Below the pieces are notes generated by a model. The model worked only from the letters and a program-made list of their open reading frames with translations. It had not been told where the DNA came from and did no database searches. Below, piece after piece: positions 36,541-47,068 of a stretch of DNA of 64,000 nt; the stretch's first letter is position 1; each line of letters begins with the position of its first letter. Location: the NCBI RefSeq assembly GCF_007747795.1, contig NZ_CP036275.1:5510001-5574000 (forward strand), given 5' to 3'. The stretch comes from Maioricimonas rarisocia (GTDB taxonomy: Bacteria; Planctomycetota; Planctomycetia; Planctomycetales; Planctomycetaceae). The position numbers and the translations under genes were made by a program.

Positions 36541-37014
36541 ATGGCGAAGCGGTTCACAGCCAGTGCGACGCAGCTCCAGCCCGATCCCCGTTATGGATCG
36601 AAGCTCGCGTCGAAGTTTGTCAATTGCCTGATGCGCGACGGCAAGAAGGGCGTTGCCCTTCGCGTCTTCTATGACGCCCTCGAAGCCGTCGAGAAGAAGG
36701 TGCCCGAAGAAAGCCCGATTGACGTCTTCACCCACGCGGTCGAAAACGTCAAGCCGGCCATCGAAGTCCGCTCCAAGCGGGTCGGCGGTGCCACCTATCA
36801 GGTGCCCACACCGGTCAGCTCCAAGCGGCAGCAGGCGCTGGCGATCCGCTGGATCCTGGCGGCAGCACGTGGCCGTAAGGGACGCCCGATCGCCGGTAGC
36901 CTGGCTGACGAGTTCGTCGCCGCCTACCGCCGCGAAGGCACCGCGATGACCACCCGCGAGAACGTTCATCGTATGGCCGATGCCAACAAGGCGTTCGCTC
37001 ACTTCGCCTGGTGA
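36541..37014 (+). CDS. rpsG: Ribosomal protein S7
   Basis: A 157-aa protein that starts 30S head assembly and touches the E-site tRNA. Typical sequences are [40 protein letters not shown] and [19 protein letters not shown]. Length is standard. It sits 84 bases after rpsL and 100 before fusA. Confidence 0.97.
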   Translation: MAKRFTASATQLQPDPRYGSKLASKFVNCLMRDGKKGVALRVFYDALEAVEKKVPEESPIDVFTHAVENVKPAIEVRSKRVGGATYQVPTPVSSKRQQALAIRWILAAARGRKGRPIAGSLADEFVAAYRREGTAMTTRENVHRMADANKAFAHFAW

Positions 37015-37114
37015 GCTGACCGGATCTGCCGTTTTGCCGAGCGGGTATGCCCTGTGCGTTCCCGCTCGTTGTTTTTTACCCGTCCTCCTGGTCCTTCTGC
37101 GATGCAGTGTCGCG

Positions 37115-39190
37115 ATGCCCGCTTCGACAGAGTCAATTCGAAACATCGGTATCGTGGCGCATATTGACGCCGGCAAGACCACGACCACGGAACGCATCCT
37201 CTACTACGCCGGCGCCTCCCATAAGATGGGACAGGTCGACGAGGGGACCACGCAGACCGACTTCGACCCCGAAGAGGCCAAGCGGGGTATCACGATCTAT
37301 TCCGCGGCAGTCACCTGCCACTGGAAAGATTGCACGATCAATATCATCGACACCCCCGGCCACGTCGACTTCACAGCCGAAGTCCAGCGCAGCCTGCGGG
37401 TGCTCGACGGTGCCGTCGTTGTCTTCAGCGCCGTCGAAGGTGTCGAAGCCCAGAGCGAAACGGTCTGGCGACAGGCCGACGAGTTCCGCGTCCCCCGGCT
37501 CTGCTTCGTCAACAAGATGGATCGCATCGGAGCCGATTTCGACCGCACTCTCGGGCAGGTTCGCGACCGCCTCAAGGGTAACCCGGTCGTCCTGACAATC
37601 CCGATCGGTGCCGGCCATGAATTCAAGGGCATCATCGACCTGCTGCAGATGAAAGCCCTCTACTTCGACCGCGAGACCATGGGCCGCGAGATCGAAGTCA
37701 CCGACATCCCGGAAGACATGCGGGAGACCGCCGCCAGATGGCGATCGAAGCTGCTCGACTCCGTCTCGATGCTCGATGACGAAGTCATGACCGCCTACCT
37801 CGAAGGCGAAGAAGTCACTGCCGAGCAGATCCATCGCGTCCTTCGCGCCGGCACCCTCGCCCGCGAGCTGCAGCCCACGTTCTGCGGTTCGTCCCTCGAC
37901 TACTGCGGCGTCCAGCCGGTCCTCGACGCCGTCAACAACTACCTGCCCAGTCCACTCGACGTCCCGCCGGTCGAAGGGATCAACCCCTCACCGAAAAAGG
38001 GCGAAGACGAGCACGCGATTCGCAAGGTCGACAAGAACGAACCGTTTGCCGGCCTGATCTTCAAGATCGCCGCCGACAAGCATGCCGACATGTGTTTCGT
38101 CCGCGTCTACTCCGGCGTTCTCAAGAGTGGCTCGCGTGCCCTCAACCCGCGGACGGGCAAGAAAGAACTCATCAGCCAGATCTGGCACATCCAGGCTGGC
38201 CACCGCGAGAAGATCGAAACAGACGCGGTCGACGCGGGCGGCATCGCCGGCGTCATCGGCCCCAAGCAGGTCGTCACAGGCGACACGCTCTGCGATCAGA
38301 AACACCCGATCATTCTCGAGTCGATCAACTTCCCCGAGACCGTCATCTCGATGGCAGTGGAACCCGACTCGAGTGCTGACCGCAAGAAACTCGAAGACGC
38401 GCTCCTGCAACTTTCCAAGCAGGACCCCACCTTCAAGGCGAAGGTCAGCGACGAGACCGGCCAGACGATCATCAGCGGCATGGGCGAACTTCACCTCGAA
38501 GTTCTCCGCGAGCGCCTGCAACGCGACTTCAACCTCAACGTGAAGGTTCACAAGCCGCGCGTCTCGTATCGCGAAACCGTACAGAAACCCGTCGAGTCGG
38601 ACGGCGAGTTCTCCCGCACCACAGCGGGCGAATCGCAGTTCGCCAGCGTGCGAATTCGCGTCGAACCGTTCGAAGCCGAACGGGGCGTCGAAGTCACGTC
38701 CGAACTCACTCCCGGCGATCTCCCGAAGGAACAGATCCGCATCGTCCTGGAAACCATCCAGGAGGCGGCTCACTCCGGAGGTGTCGTCGGCTACCCGTTA
38801 ATGAAAGTTCGCTTCACCCTCGTCTCGATCGACTATCGGGAAGGGGAAACCACGGAAGAAGCGCTTCGCGCCGCAACGTCGCATGCGGTTCAGAACGCCC
38901 TTTCCGAGGCCGACGTGGCACTCCTCGAGCCGGTAATGAAGCTCGAAGTCGTCACACCGGGTGAATTCCTCGGCAACATTCAGGCGGACCTGAACACGCG
39001 ACATGCGCGAATTCTTGGCAGCGAGCCCCGGGGGCACCTCACGGCAATGACCGCCGAGGTGCCACTGGCCCGGATGTTCGGATACTCCACACTGGTCCGC
39101 AGCCTTTCCCAGGGACGGGCGTCGTACTCGATGGAGCCTCTGAAATACGATCTCGCCCCGCCATCCGTCCTGGAGGAAATGTTCGGCTGA
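37115..39190 (+). CDS. fusA: Translation elongation factor G
   Basis: A 691-aa GTPase that moves tRNAs and mRNA during translocation. Motifs: AHIDAGKTTTTER (P loop), RGITIYSAAVTC (switch I), DTPGHVDF, NKMDRIGADF. Domains II-V are complete (GEFLGNIQADLNTRHARI near the end). The switch I context TDFDPEEAKRGITIYSAA differs from the usual MDWMEQEQERGITITSAA and resembles the spd-type or mitochondrial EF-G1 group. ATG 37115 was chosen as it gives normal length and the family start; the upstream part of the frame overlaps rpsG. Confidence 0.96.
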   Translation: MPASTESIRNIGIVAHIDAGKTTTTERILYYAGASHKMGQVDEGTTQTDFDPEEAKRGITIYSAAVTCHWKDCTINIIDTPGHVDFTAEVQRSLRVLDGAVVVFSAVEGVEAQSETVWRQADEFRVPRLCFVNKMDRIGADFDRTLGQVRDRLKGNPVVLTIPIGAGHEFKGIIDLLQMKALYFDRETMGREIEVTDIPEDMRETAARWRSKLLDSVSMLDDEVMTAYLEGEEVTAEQIHRVLRAGTLARELQPTFCGSSLDYCGVQPVLDAVNNYLPSPLDVPPVEGINPSPKKGEDEHAIRKVDKNEPFAGLIFKIAADKHADMCFVRVYSGVLKSGSRALNPRTGKKELISQIWHIQAGHREKIETDAVDAGGIAGVIGPKQVVTGDTLCDQKHPIILESINFPETVISMAVEPDSSADRKKLEDALLQLSKQDPTFKAKVSDETGQTIISGMGELHLEVLRERLQRDFNLNVKVHKPRVSYRETVQKPVESDGEFSRTTAGESQFASVRIRVEPFEAERGVEVTSELTPGDLPKEQIRIVLETIQEAAHSGGVVGYPLMKVRFTLVSIDYREGETTEEALRAATSHAVQNALSEADVALLEPVMKLEVVTPGEFLGNIQADLNTRHARILGSEPRGHLTAMTAEVPLARMFGYSTLVRSLSQGRASYSMEPLKYDLAPPSVLEEMFG

Positions 39191-39289
39191 GCGGGCGCCT
39201 CAGACGGGTGTTCGCGTCACCGGACCGGCCAGGGATCGGCCTCCCGGATGCAATCGGACTCCGATTGTAAAATCCGTCTTTTCGAATCG

Positions 39290-39318
39290 TTGACAAACTT
39301 GAGAACGCCAGATAGCAT
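39290..39318 (+). promoter_or_regulatory. Strong promoter for the S10 operon
   Basis: TTGACA, 17 bases, then TAGCAT: a perfect -35, best spacing and a fair -10. It is about 80 bases before rpsJ. A short GCCCC/GGGGC hairpin (39330-39344) lies at the start of the leader. Confidence 0.7.
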
Positions 39319-39396
39319 CTCGGATTTCCGCCCCACTGCGGGGCCTCACCCACCGATTCTGGCGTTGGTTTAAGTTCTTGGAAGAGGATGGTTTAG

Positions 39397-39714
39397 GTGT
39401 CGACCAGCGAAAGAATTCGGATCCGGATGGAGGCCTACGATCACACGGTCCTCGATCAGTCGGCAAGTGAAATTGTCGACACGGCCAAGCGGACCGGGGC
39501 AATTGTGCATGGGCCCATTCCACTGCCGACGCGCATTGAGCGCTATACGGTTCTGCGGAGCCCGCACATCGACAAGAAGTCGCGTGAGCAGTTTGAGATT
39601 CGCACTCACAAACGCCTCGTCGACATACTCCAGCCGACCGGAAAGACGATCGACGCGCTGAACAAGCTGTCGCTTCCGGCTGGTGTTGATATCAAAATCA
39701 AGGCGGCCAGCTGA
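39397..39714 (+). CDS. rpsJ: Ribosomal protein S10
   Basis: A 105-aa 30S head protein, also the NusE partner of NusB in antitermination. It has [19 protein letters not shown], the loop [20 protein letters not shown] and the end [20 protein letters not shown]. It starts at GTG 39397. First gene of the S10 operon. Confidence 0.97.
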   Translation: MSTSERIRIRMEAYDHTVLDQSASEIVDTAKRTGAIVHGPIPLPTRIERYTVLRSPHIDKKSREQFEIRTHKRLVDILQPTGKTIDALNKLSLPAGVDIKIKAAS

Positions 39715-39820
39715 CGCTGGTTGACCTTGTTTCCTCGACTCCGTTGGACCCGCCGTGCAGGTGGGTCTCGGTCGCTCGTGGGTGGCGTCTCTCTCCGCTC
39801 CGGGTTGTGAAGGTGGAATC

Positions 39821-40555
39821 ATGGCGGTAGGACTGTTGGGTCGCAAAGTTGGCATGACGCAGGTATACCGGGAGGACGGTACGATCGTCCCGGTGACCGT
39901 CATTGAAGCCGGCCCCTGCACTGTGTTGCAGGTGAAGACGGTGGAGCATGACGGCTACGCTGCTGTCCAGGTCGGCTTTGACGACAAGCTCAGTGACCGG
40001 GATCTGGACAGGCCAGCCGACCAGCGGGTTCGCAGTCGGGCCTCGCGGGCCGAGCGTGGACACGTGGTTCAGCTCTCCAGTAGCCGTCAGAAGGCTCGTC
40101 AGGCCGCGGGCATCGAGCCGCTTCCCAAGGCGGACTGCGAGCCGAAGCGATTCATTCGCGAGTTTCGTCTGGAAGGCGAGTCTGGCGACGTCGAAGTCGG
40201 CCAGGTCCTCGATGCTTCCGTTTTTGAAGGTGTCGCCAAGGTCGACGTAGTCGGGACCTCCAAGGGTCGCGGCACCGCCGGCGTGATGAAACGGCACAAC
40301 TTCGCCGGGCAGCGTGCCAGCCACGGTGTCAAGAAGGTGCACCGCCGCCCTGGTTCGATCGGCATGAGTGCCGATCCCAGCCGCGTCCTCAAGGGGACCC
40401 GGATGGCCGGCCAGTACGGCAATGCACGGTCGACAGTTCGGGCGCTCGAGATTGTCCGCATCGACCCGGAAAACAACATGATTGTCGTCAAGGGCGCCAT
40501 CCCGGGGCCCAACGGTGGGTATGTGTTGGTTCGGCCCACAAACAAGTGTGGCTAG
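39821..40555 (+). CDS. rplC: Ribosomal protein L3
   Basis: A 244-aa protein close to the peptidyl transferase centre. Recognisable: GLLGRKVGMTQVYREDG at the start, then KGRGTAGVMKRHNFAGQRASH, HRRPGSIGMSADPSRV and KGTRMAGQYGNARS. ATG 39821 was chosen over the longer frame because it begins the family sequence and has GGTGG-type pairing upstream. Confidence 0.97.
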   Translation: MAVGLLGRKVGMTQVYREDGTIVPVTVIEAGPCTVLQVKTVEHDGYAAVQVGFDDKLSDRDLDRPADQRVRSRASRAERGHVVQLSSSRQKARQAAGIEPLPKADCEPKRFIREFRLEGESGDVEVGQVLDASVFEGVAKVDVVGTSKGRGTAGVMKRHNFAGQRASHGVKKVHRRPGSIGMSADPSRVLKGTRMAGQYGNARSTVRALEIVRIDPENNMIVVKGAIPGPNGGYVLVRPTNKCG

Positions 40556-40605
40556 GTAGGTTCCCGGAGGCCGTTGAGCCTGCTCGTCGGTAAGGTGGTG
40601 CCGTA

Positions 40606-41232
40606 ATGATTTCCGTTCCAGTCAGAGACATGTCAGGTGCCGAGCTCGGCACGTATGAGTTCGACCCTGCTGAACTCGCACCCGACATTAACAAGCAGCT
40701 CCTGCATGACGTGGTCGTCATGTATGAAGCCAACCGTCGCGTCGGTACGGTCCGTCAGAAGTCCCGTGGCGAAGTGATCGGCAGTACGAAGAAACTGTAT
40801 CGGCAGAAAGGGACCGGCCGGGCCCGTATGGGTAACCGCCGTCAACCCGTTCGCGTCGGTGGCGGTCGCGCCTTTCCGCGACGGCCCAAAGATTGGAGCT
40901 ACCGGCTGCCCAAGAAGGCGATTCGCCTGGCAACCCGCATGGCCCTGCTCAGCAAGTTCCAGGATGGGGAAGCGATCGTCGTCGACAGCTTTTCGGTTCA
41001 GGAGCCCAAGACCCGCATTGTCGCCGGATTCCTCCGGTCGCTCGGTGTCGATAAGGACAGCTGTCTGCTGGCGATTCAGGAACATGATTCGACCGTCTGG
41101 AAGTCAGCACGCAATATCGAAGCCCTGCGGGTTTCCGTCTACTCGGATCTGAATGCATACGACCTCCTGCGGCAGAAACGGCTCGTGGTGACGAAAGACG
41201 CCATGGATCGCCTGCGTGGCGTCGCCGGCTGA
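40606..41232 (+). CDS. rplD: Ribosomal protein L4
   Basis: A 208-aa protein with a loop lining the exit tunnel, and in some bacteria a feedback repressor of its own operon. It has QLLHDVVVMYEANRR, then the tunnel-loop region KLYRQKGTGRARMGNRRQP and GGRAFPRRPKDWSYRLPKKA. Length is standard. Fifty bases after rplC. Confidence 0.97.
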   Translation: MISVPVRDMSGAELGTYEFDPAELAPDINKQLLHDVVVMYEANRRVGTVRQKSRGEVIGSTKKLYRQKGTGRARMGNRRQPVRVGGGRAFPRRPKDWSYRLPKKAIRLATRMALLSKFQDGEAIVVDSFSVQEPKTRIVAGFLRSLGVDKDSCLLAIQEHDSTVWKSARNIEALRVSVYSDLNAYDLLRQKRLVVTKDAMDRLRGVAG

Positions 41233-41276
41233 TAACACTCCCGCGATCGCCTCGGGTAGCCTCGGAAGGGTTTGAG

Positions 41277-41582
41277 ATGGCAGTTAAGAACACCGGAATT
41301 CAACTGGAGCCGCATCAGATCATTGTGCGGCCACTGGTCACCGAGAAGGGAACGCATCAGTCCGAACGGCTGAACGCGTACAGCTTCGAGGTGAACCCCA
41401 ACGCCACCAAGTACGACATCCGTGCAGCCGTCGAAGCGCTGTGGGACGTGCGGGTGGTGGACGTTCGGACGCAGAACCGCAAGGGCAAGCCGCGACGTCA
41501 CAAGATGAGCATCGGGTACACCCGGGACTGGAAGAAGGCCATCGTCCAGCTCCACGACGAAGACCGGATTTCGTTCTTCTGA
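41277..41582 (+). CDS. rplW: Ribosomal protein L23
   Basis: A 101-aa protein at the tunnel exit, docking site for trigger factor and SRP. It contains IVRPLVTEKGTHQSERLN, the FEVNPNATKYDIRAAVEALW helix and DVRTQNRKGKPRRH. ATG 41277. Confidence 0.96.
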   Translation: MAVKNTGIQLEPHQIIVRPLVTEKGTHQSERLNAYSFEVNPNATKYDIRAAVEALWDVRVVDVRTQNRKGKPRRHKMSIGYTRDWKKAIVQLHDEDRISFF

Positions 41583-41632
41583 TCGACTCCCACGTGCCCA
41601 TCGCGGTCATTACGGAATAGCAGGTTACAACC

Positions 41633-42490
41633 ATGGGTGTGAGACACTACAAGCCGACCAGCGCCGGCCGACGGGGTGCCTCCGTGAGCGATTTCGCGGA
41701 GATCACCGATCGCAAGAAGCGGCCCGAAAAGTCGCTCACTAAGCGCCTCACCCGCAAGGGCGGTCGGAATAACCAGGGCAAGATCACCGTCCGTCACCGC
41801 GGCGGTGGACACCGGAAGCTGTACCGCGTCATCGACTTCAAGCGTGACAAGGACGGCATCGCGGCGAAGGTCACGTACGTCGAGTACGACCCCAACCGCT
41901 CCGCCCGCATCGCCCTGCTCGAATACGAAGACGGCGACAAGCGTTACATCCTGGCCCCCAATGGCCTGAAGGCCGGGGACACGATCGAAAGCGGCGAAGG
42001 AGCCGAGCCGAAAGTCGGTAACTGCCTTCCGCTCGCCAAGATCCCGCCGGGAACCGAGATTCACAACATTGAGATGCAGCCCGGTCGGGGTGGCCAGCTC
42101 TGCCGCAGTGCAGGCACCGCCGCCGTGATCAACGCCCGCGAAAAGCAGTGGGCCCAGATCACCCTGCCGTCCGGAGAAGTCCGTCGTCTGCCCAGCAGTT
42201 GCCGGGCGACCATCGGGCAGATCGGCAACACCGATCACTCGAAGATTGTCCTGGGGAAGGCCGGCCGCAAGCGTTGGAAGGGGCGTCGCCCCCACGTTCG
42301 CGGTACCGCGATGAATCCGGTCGCCCACCCGATGGGTGGTGGTGAAGGCCGGAACTCCGGTGGCCGTCATCCCTGTAGCCCGACGGGCAAGCTCGCCAAA
42401 GGTGGCAACACCCGCAAGCGTCGCAAGCCCTCGTCGAAGGCGATCATTCGCCGCCGGAAGTCGCGGCGTTATGGTCAGTTGAAGGTTTGA
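41633..42490 (+). CDS. rplB: Ribosomal protein L2
   Basis: A 285-aa protein that binds 23S rRNA domain IV and helps hold the subunits together. Landmarks: [56 protein letters not shown] and a basic C-terminus. In the [14 protein letters not shown] loop the usual Asp before the essential His is Ala and the next His is Met, an uncommon variant. Length is slightly above the E. coli 273. Confidence 0.97.
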   Translation: MGVRHYKPTSAGRRGASVSDFAEITDRKKRPEKSLTKRLTRKGGRNNQGKITVRHRGGGHRKLYRVIDFKRDKDGIAAKVTYVEYDPNRSARIALLEYEDGDKRYILAPNGLKAGDTIESGEGAEPKVGNCLPLAKIPPGTEIHNIEMQPGRGGQLCRSAGTAAVINAREKQWAQITLPSGEVRRLPSSCRATIGQIGNTDHSKIVLGKAGRKRWKGRRPHVRGTAMNPVAHPMGGGEGRNSGGRHPCSPTGKLAKGGNTRKRRKPSSKAIIRRRKSRRYGQLKV

Positions 42491-42541
42491 CACAGTTAAC
42501 TGGGCACCCGCACTGCGCGGGTATCATCAAAGGTTGATCCG

Positions 42542-42811
42542 ATGGGGCGGTCGCTGAAGAAGGGTCCTTACGTCGACGAGAAGCTGCTCAAGAAGATTGA
42601 GCGGCTCGAGACCGGCGGACGCAAGGAACCGATCAAAACGTGGGCACGACGCTCGACGATCTCGCCAGAGTTCATCGGCCATACGTTCCTCGTGCACAAC
42701 GGCCGCCATCACGTGCAGGTCTACGTCACCGAGGAAATGGTCGGGCACAAGCTCGGCGAGTTCGCGCCGACGCGTACGTTCCGTGGGCACGGTGCAAAGG
42801 GATCGAGGTAA
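42542..42811 (+). CDS. rpsS: Ribosomal protein S19
   Basis: An 89-aa 30S head protein near the A site. It has [43 protein letters not shown] cut by the usual motif order, and [18 protein letters not shown] at the end. Standard length and place. Confidence 0.97.
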   Translation: MGRSLKKGPYVDEKLLKKIERLETGGRKEPIKTWARRSTISPEFIGHTFLVHNGRHHVQVYVTEEMVGHKLGEFAPTRTFRGHGAKGSR

Positions 42812-42856
42812 CACGACGCGTTTACTCGCGTGCCCCCTGGGCGGAGCTGACAACAG

Positions 42857-43201
42857 ATGGCAACGGTTAAGGCAACTCACAAATTCGCGCGGATCTCTGC
42901 GACGAAGGTCCGGCCATTCGCCGACCTCGTTCGCGGCATGACCGTGCAGGAAGGTCTCGACGCGCTCCGTTACCTCCCGAACCGTGGAGCACGGTTCCTC
43001 GAGCAGGTGCTCAAGAGTGCGGCCGCCAACGCGGAAGACCGTGGCGCCCGTAATGTCGAGCGGCTCAAGATCATTGAAGCCCGCGTCGACGGCGGCCCCA
43101 TGTTCAAGCGTCTGCAGCCGCGGGCACGAGGCATGGCCTTCCTCATCAAGAAGCGGTTTTCACACATTCGCGTCGGGATTGATGCCCCCGAAGTGAATTA
43201 G
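42857..43201 (+). CDS. rplV: Ribosomal protein L22
   Basis: A 114-aa protein with a hairpin that lines the exit tunnel. It shows ARISATKVRPFADLVRGM, LPNRGARFLEQVLKSAAANA and the hairpin RLQPRARGMAFLIKKRFSH. Length is standard. A 131-base gap follows before rpsC, longer than most here, with nothing recognised in it. Confidence 0.97.
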   Translation: MATVKATHKFARISATKVRPFADLVRGMTVQEGLDALRYLPNRGARFLEQVLKSAAANAEDRGARNVERLKIIEARVDGGPMFKRLQPRARGMAFLIKKRFSHIRVGIDAPEVN

Positions 43202-43332
43202 GGCCATCTCGCATTGGCCGCGTCGTGCTTCCGTCCCAGTGACGGACACGTTCGGTAACACCAGGTTGTACTCAGCGGGTCTCGGACCCGAGCCACTTTC
43301 GCGGCCGACAGGTCACACAGCAGGAACTAGTC

Positions 43333-44034
<702 letters not shown>

Positions 44035-44402
44035 TGCAACGCGTGGGAATACGGTTGTCTTCGGCGAATGGGGTCTCCAGGCGACACAGCCCGGCCACAT
44101 TTCCGCGACGACGATCGAAGCCTGCCGTATCGCTGCCAATCAGTACATTCGTGGCGATGGAAAGCTCTACATCCGGATCTTTCCTGACAAGTCCGTCACG
44201 GCCCGTCCGCTCGAAACGCGAATGGGTAAAGGTAAGGGTGAACCGGACCACTGGGTCGCCGTCGTGCGTCCCGGTACCGTCCTGTTCGAAATCGCCGGCG
44301 CCAGCCGCGATGCGGCACGCGACTGTTTCAATCGTGTCGCTCACAAGCTGCCCGTCCGGGTGCGGTTCGTCGAACGGCGGCCGATCGGTTAGGTGACACA
44401 CC

Positions 44403-44420
44403 GCGGCTCAATCGAGCCGC
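44403..44420 (+). other. Small hairpin between rplP and rpmC
   Basis: GCGGCTC pairs with GAGCCGC over seven bases around AATC and is followed by TTT. Too short a T-run for a firm terminator; perhaps an RNA-processing or attenuation point. Confidence 0.3.
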
Positions 44421-44460
44421 TTTGAATACATCATTGGCGTTGGATTGGCGAGGCGGAGAA

Positions 44461-44682
44461 ATGACTTCGGCAGCGGAACTTCGGGAAATGAACGACGAGC
44501 AACTTGAGTTCGCGCTCAAGGAAGCTCAGCAGGACCTGTTCCGGTTGCGGTTCCAGGCGTCGACCGAAAAGCTCGACGCTCCCAGCAACCTCCGGAAGCT
44601 CCGTCGCGAAATCGCCCGGATCAAGACCATTGCCCACGAGCGACAGCTTGGCGCTGTCAGCTCCGAGCAGCCGTCAGCGTGA
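44461..44682 (+). CDS. rpmC: Ribosomal protein L29
   Basis: A 73-aa protein at the tunnel exit next to L23. It is two helices: SAAELREMNDEQLEFALKEA and LRKLRREIARIKTIAHER, with the usual LFRLRFQAST between. ATG 44461 with AGGCGGAG upstream is preferred over a TTG at 44422. Confidence 0.94.
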   Translation: MTSAAELREMNDEQLEFALKEAQQDLFRLRFQASTEKLDAPSNLRKLRREIARIKTIAHERQLGAVSSEQPSA

Positions 44683-44702
44683 CCACAGGTGGGTAGGCAA
44701 GA

Positions 44703-45026
44703 ATGAGAAAGCGACTGATCGGAACGGTCACGAGCGACAAAAACTCCAAGACCCGTCGGGTCGAGGTGAAGCGACTGTTTCAGCATCCCAAGTACGGCAA
44801 GATCGTCCGCGGACGCACGGTCTGCCATGTCCACGACGAGAACAACGACTCACACCAGGGCGACACGGTCGAGATCGTCGAGTCCCGGCCCTTCTCCCGC
44901 CTGAAACGGTGGGAACTGGTGCGCGTCGTCTCCGCAGCCGCTGACCTTCGTGCGGCTGCCGCCAAGGAACAAGAGCTCGCTGCCGACGAAAGTGAGCCGG
45001 AAGCAGCGGAAGGGGCGGCCACATGA
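44703..45026 (+). CDS. rpsQ: Ribosomal protein S17 with acidic C-terminal tail
   Basis: A 107-aa 30S assembly protein. The OB-fold core is standard: [40 protein letters not shown] and [16 protein letters not shown]. About 25 extra residues at the end are Ala- and Glu-rich (from [14 protein letters not shown]), absent in the 84-aa E. coli protein. It overlaps rplN by four bases (ATGA), so the two are coupled. Confidence 0.95.
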   Translation: MRKRLIGTVTSDKNSKTRRVEVKRLFQHPKYGKIVRGRTVCHVHDENNDSHQGDTVEIVESRPFSRLKRWELVRVVSAAADLRAAAAKEQELAADESEPEAAEGAAT

Positions 45027-45397
45027 TCCAGATGCAGACATTGCTCGATGTCGCGGACAACTCCGGTGCGAAGGTGGTCCGCTGCATTCGCGTGCTCGGC
45101 GGCACCCGTCGTCGCACCGCGGGCCTGGGTGACATCGTTGTCGTCAGTGTCCAGAAGGCCATCGCCGGTGCTCCGGATCAGGTCCGTTCCGGACGCGTGA
45201 CCCGCGGCGTCGTCGTCCGCTGCAAGAAGGGCACCCGACGTTCCGACGGCAGCTATGTCCGCTTCGACCGGAACGCCATCGTTCTCGTTGACGGGGACGG
45301 CAACCCGCGCGGCACCCGCATCTTCGGTGCGGTCGCCCGTGAGCTTCGCGAGCGGCGGTTCATGAAGATTGTCAGCCTCGCGAGTGAGGTGGTCTGA
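45023..45397 (+). CDS. rplN: Ribosomal protein L14
   Basis: A 124-aa protein at the subunit interface. It begins [19 protein letters not shown] and contains [36 protein letters not shown] and [20 protein letters not shown]. Couples to rpsQ by a four-base overlap; rplX starts two bases after its stop. Confidence 0.97.
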   Translation: MIQMQTLLDVADNSGAKVVRCIRVLGGTRRRTAGLGDIVVVSVQKAIAGAPDQVRSGRVTRGVVVRCKKGTRRSDGSYVRFDRNAIVLVDGDGNPRGTRIFGAVARELRERRFMKIVSLASEVV

Positions 45398-45399
45398 AC

Positions 45400-45753
45400 A
45401 TGAAAATCAAACGCAACGACACCGTTCTCGTCACTGTCGGCGATGACAAGGGACTGACGCCCCGACGCGTCACCCAGGTCCTCGACGGCGGAGAGCGCCT
45501 CATCGTCGAAGGTGTTAACCTCGTCTACAAGCACGTCCGCCGCGGGCACCCGAAAAGCCCGCAGGGAGGACGCCTGCGAATGGAAATGCCCATCCGCAGC
45601 AGCAACGTCGTCTACTACTGTGAATCGTGCCAGAAGGGCAGCCGCCTCGGTTTGCGGTACGCCGATGACGGCTCGAAAGAACGTTTTTGTAAACGCTGCG
45701 GGACCTCGGTCGGACGGGTCAGCCCGCCGCGAGAGACATACGCGGAGAAGTGA
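45400..45753 (+). CDS. rplX: Ribosomal protein L24 with CxxC pairs
   Basis: A 117-aa early-assembly protein of the 50S subunit with an N-terminal KOW motif (IKRNDTVLVTVGDDKG). The C-terminal part has two Cys pairs, YYCESCQKG and FCKRCGTSVG, that probably bind zinc; many bacterial L24 proteins keep such a finger. It starts only two bases after rplN. Confidence 0.95.
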   Translation: MKIKRNDTVLVTVGDDKGLTPRRVTQVLDGGERLIVEGVNLVYKHVRRGHPKSPQGGRLRMEMPIRSSNVVYYCESCQKGSRLGLRYADDGSKERFCKRCGTSVGRVSPPRETYAEK

Positions 45754-45768
45754 CGGAGACCCGTGCAC

Positions 45769-46320
45769 ATGGCCCGGCTGGCGGAACAATACAAGACGAA
45801 CATCATGCCCACGCTCTCCAAAGAGCTGGGGCGGACGAACCCCCACGCACTGCCCCGCATCGAAAAGATCGTGGTCAGCATGGGTGTGGGAAGCGCCATC
45901 CAGGATCGCAAGATCCTCGATGAGGCCCTCGCCAACATGACGGTGATCACCGGCCAGAAGCCGGCAGTCACCCGGGCCAAGGGCTCGATTTCGCAGTTTC
46001 GACTCCGTGAAGGCATGGAGATCGGCTGCCGCGTCACGTTGCGGAAAGACCGCATGTACGAGTTCCTCGATCGCCTGATCACCCTCGTACTCCCCCGCGT
46101 GCGTGACTTTCGCGGTCTGAGCGACAAGGCGTTCGACGGCAACGGCAACTACAGCCTGGGCCTCAGCGAACAGCTCGTGTTTCCCGAAATCGACCCCGAC
46201 AAGGTGAAGCACGTGCAGGGGATGAATATCGCCATCGTCACCTCCACCCGGAGCGACGACGAGGCCCGCATGCTGCTGCGTGAGTTCGGCATGCCGTTCA
46301 AACGTGAATTGTCGGCCTGA
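45769..46320 (+). CDS. rplE: Ribosomal protein L5
   Basis: A 183-aa 5S rRNA-binding protein of the central protuberance. Landmarks: [38 protein letters not shown] and [23 protein letters not shown] 45769 lies ten bases after GGAG; a GTG at 45763 would add two residues and is only four bases from it. Confidence 0.96.
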   Translation: MARLAEQYKTNIMPTLSKELGRTNPHALPRIEKIVVSMGVGSAIQDRKILDEALANMTVITGQKPAVTRAKGSISQFRLREGMEIGCRVTLRKDRMYEFLDRLITLVLPRVRDFRGLSDKAFDGNGNYSLGLSEQLVFPEIDPDKVKHVQGMNIAIVTSTRSDDEARMLLREFGMPFKRELSA

Positions 46321-46357
46321 CCCGCCAATACAGAATACAGCCAGTAAGAGCACAGGC

Positions 46358-46543
46358 ATGGCCAGCAAGTCAAAGATCGCCAAGGCGAACCGGACGCCCA
46401 AGTTCAGCACCCGCAGCGAACGACGCTGCCAGCTCTGCGGTCGTCCCCGCGCCGTTTACCGCAAGTTCCAGATCTGCCGGATCTGTTTCCGCAATCTCTG
46501 CCTCGATGGAATGATCCCGGGAGCCAAGAAAGCCAGCTGGTGA
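46358..46543 (+). CDS. rpsN: Ribosomal protein S14 (zinc-binding type Z)
   Basis: A 61-aa short S14. It has the zinc ribbon [20 protein letters not shown] with two Cys pairs, then [18 protein letters not shown]. The Cys form is the zinc-dependent (C+) type; a zinc-free copy may exist elsewhere, but none is here. ATG 46358. Confidence 0.96.
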   Translation: MASKSKIAKANRTPKFSTRSERRCQLCGRPRAVYRKFQICRICFRNLCLDGMIPGAKKASW

Positions 46544-46608
46544 GCCGCATCGGCTCTGCGGCGGTCGTCCGAGACGGATGACCGCGCCTGGACAGGATTC
46601 ACGAAGCC

Positions 46609-47004
46609 ATGATGACCGACCCGATTGCAGACATGCTCACCCGGATCCGCAATGCGGTCCACATCGAGCGCCCCTTTGTTGACATCCCCGTCTCCAAGGT
46701 GAAAATCGGCATCGCCGAAGCCTTGCAGCGTGAAGGCTATATCTGGGATTTCGAGGTCATCGAACAGGAGCCTCAGGGAATCCTGCGAGTCAACCTCAAG
46801 TACGGCCCGAACGGCGAACGCGTCATCCAGAAGATCGACCGCGTCAGCAAGCCCGGCCGTCGCATCTACTCGGGCAGCGAAAACATCCCCGAAGTCCTCC
46901 AGGGGCTCGGCGTCAGCATTATTTCCACCAACCAGGGCGTGCTCAGCAGCCGCGAGGCCCGCGCCAAGCACGTCGGCGGCGAGATCCTCTGCCGGATCTA
47001 TTGA
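46609..47004 (+). CDS. rpsH: Ribosomal protein S8
   Basis: A 131-aa protein of the 30S platform and, in E. coli, the regulator of the spc operon. It has DPIADMLTRIRNAVHIERP, RVSKPGRRIYSGSENIPEVL and GVLSSREARAKHVGGEILC. Standard length. Confidence 0.97.
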   Translation: MMTDPIADMLTRIRNAVHIERPFVDIPVSKVKIGIAEALQREGYIWDFEVIEQEPQGILRVNLKYGPNGERVIQKIDRVSKPGRRIYSGSENIPEVLQGLGVSIISTNQGVLSSREARAKHVGGEILCRIY

Positions 47005-47068
47005 TCCGGTGTTGGCAGACCGGCCGAATCGGGCTCGGACCCGAGTTGCTTAAGGATCGCACACAGCA

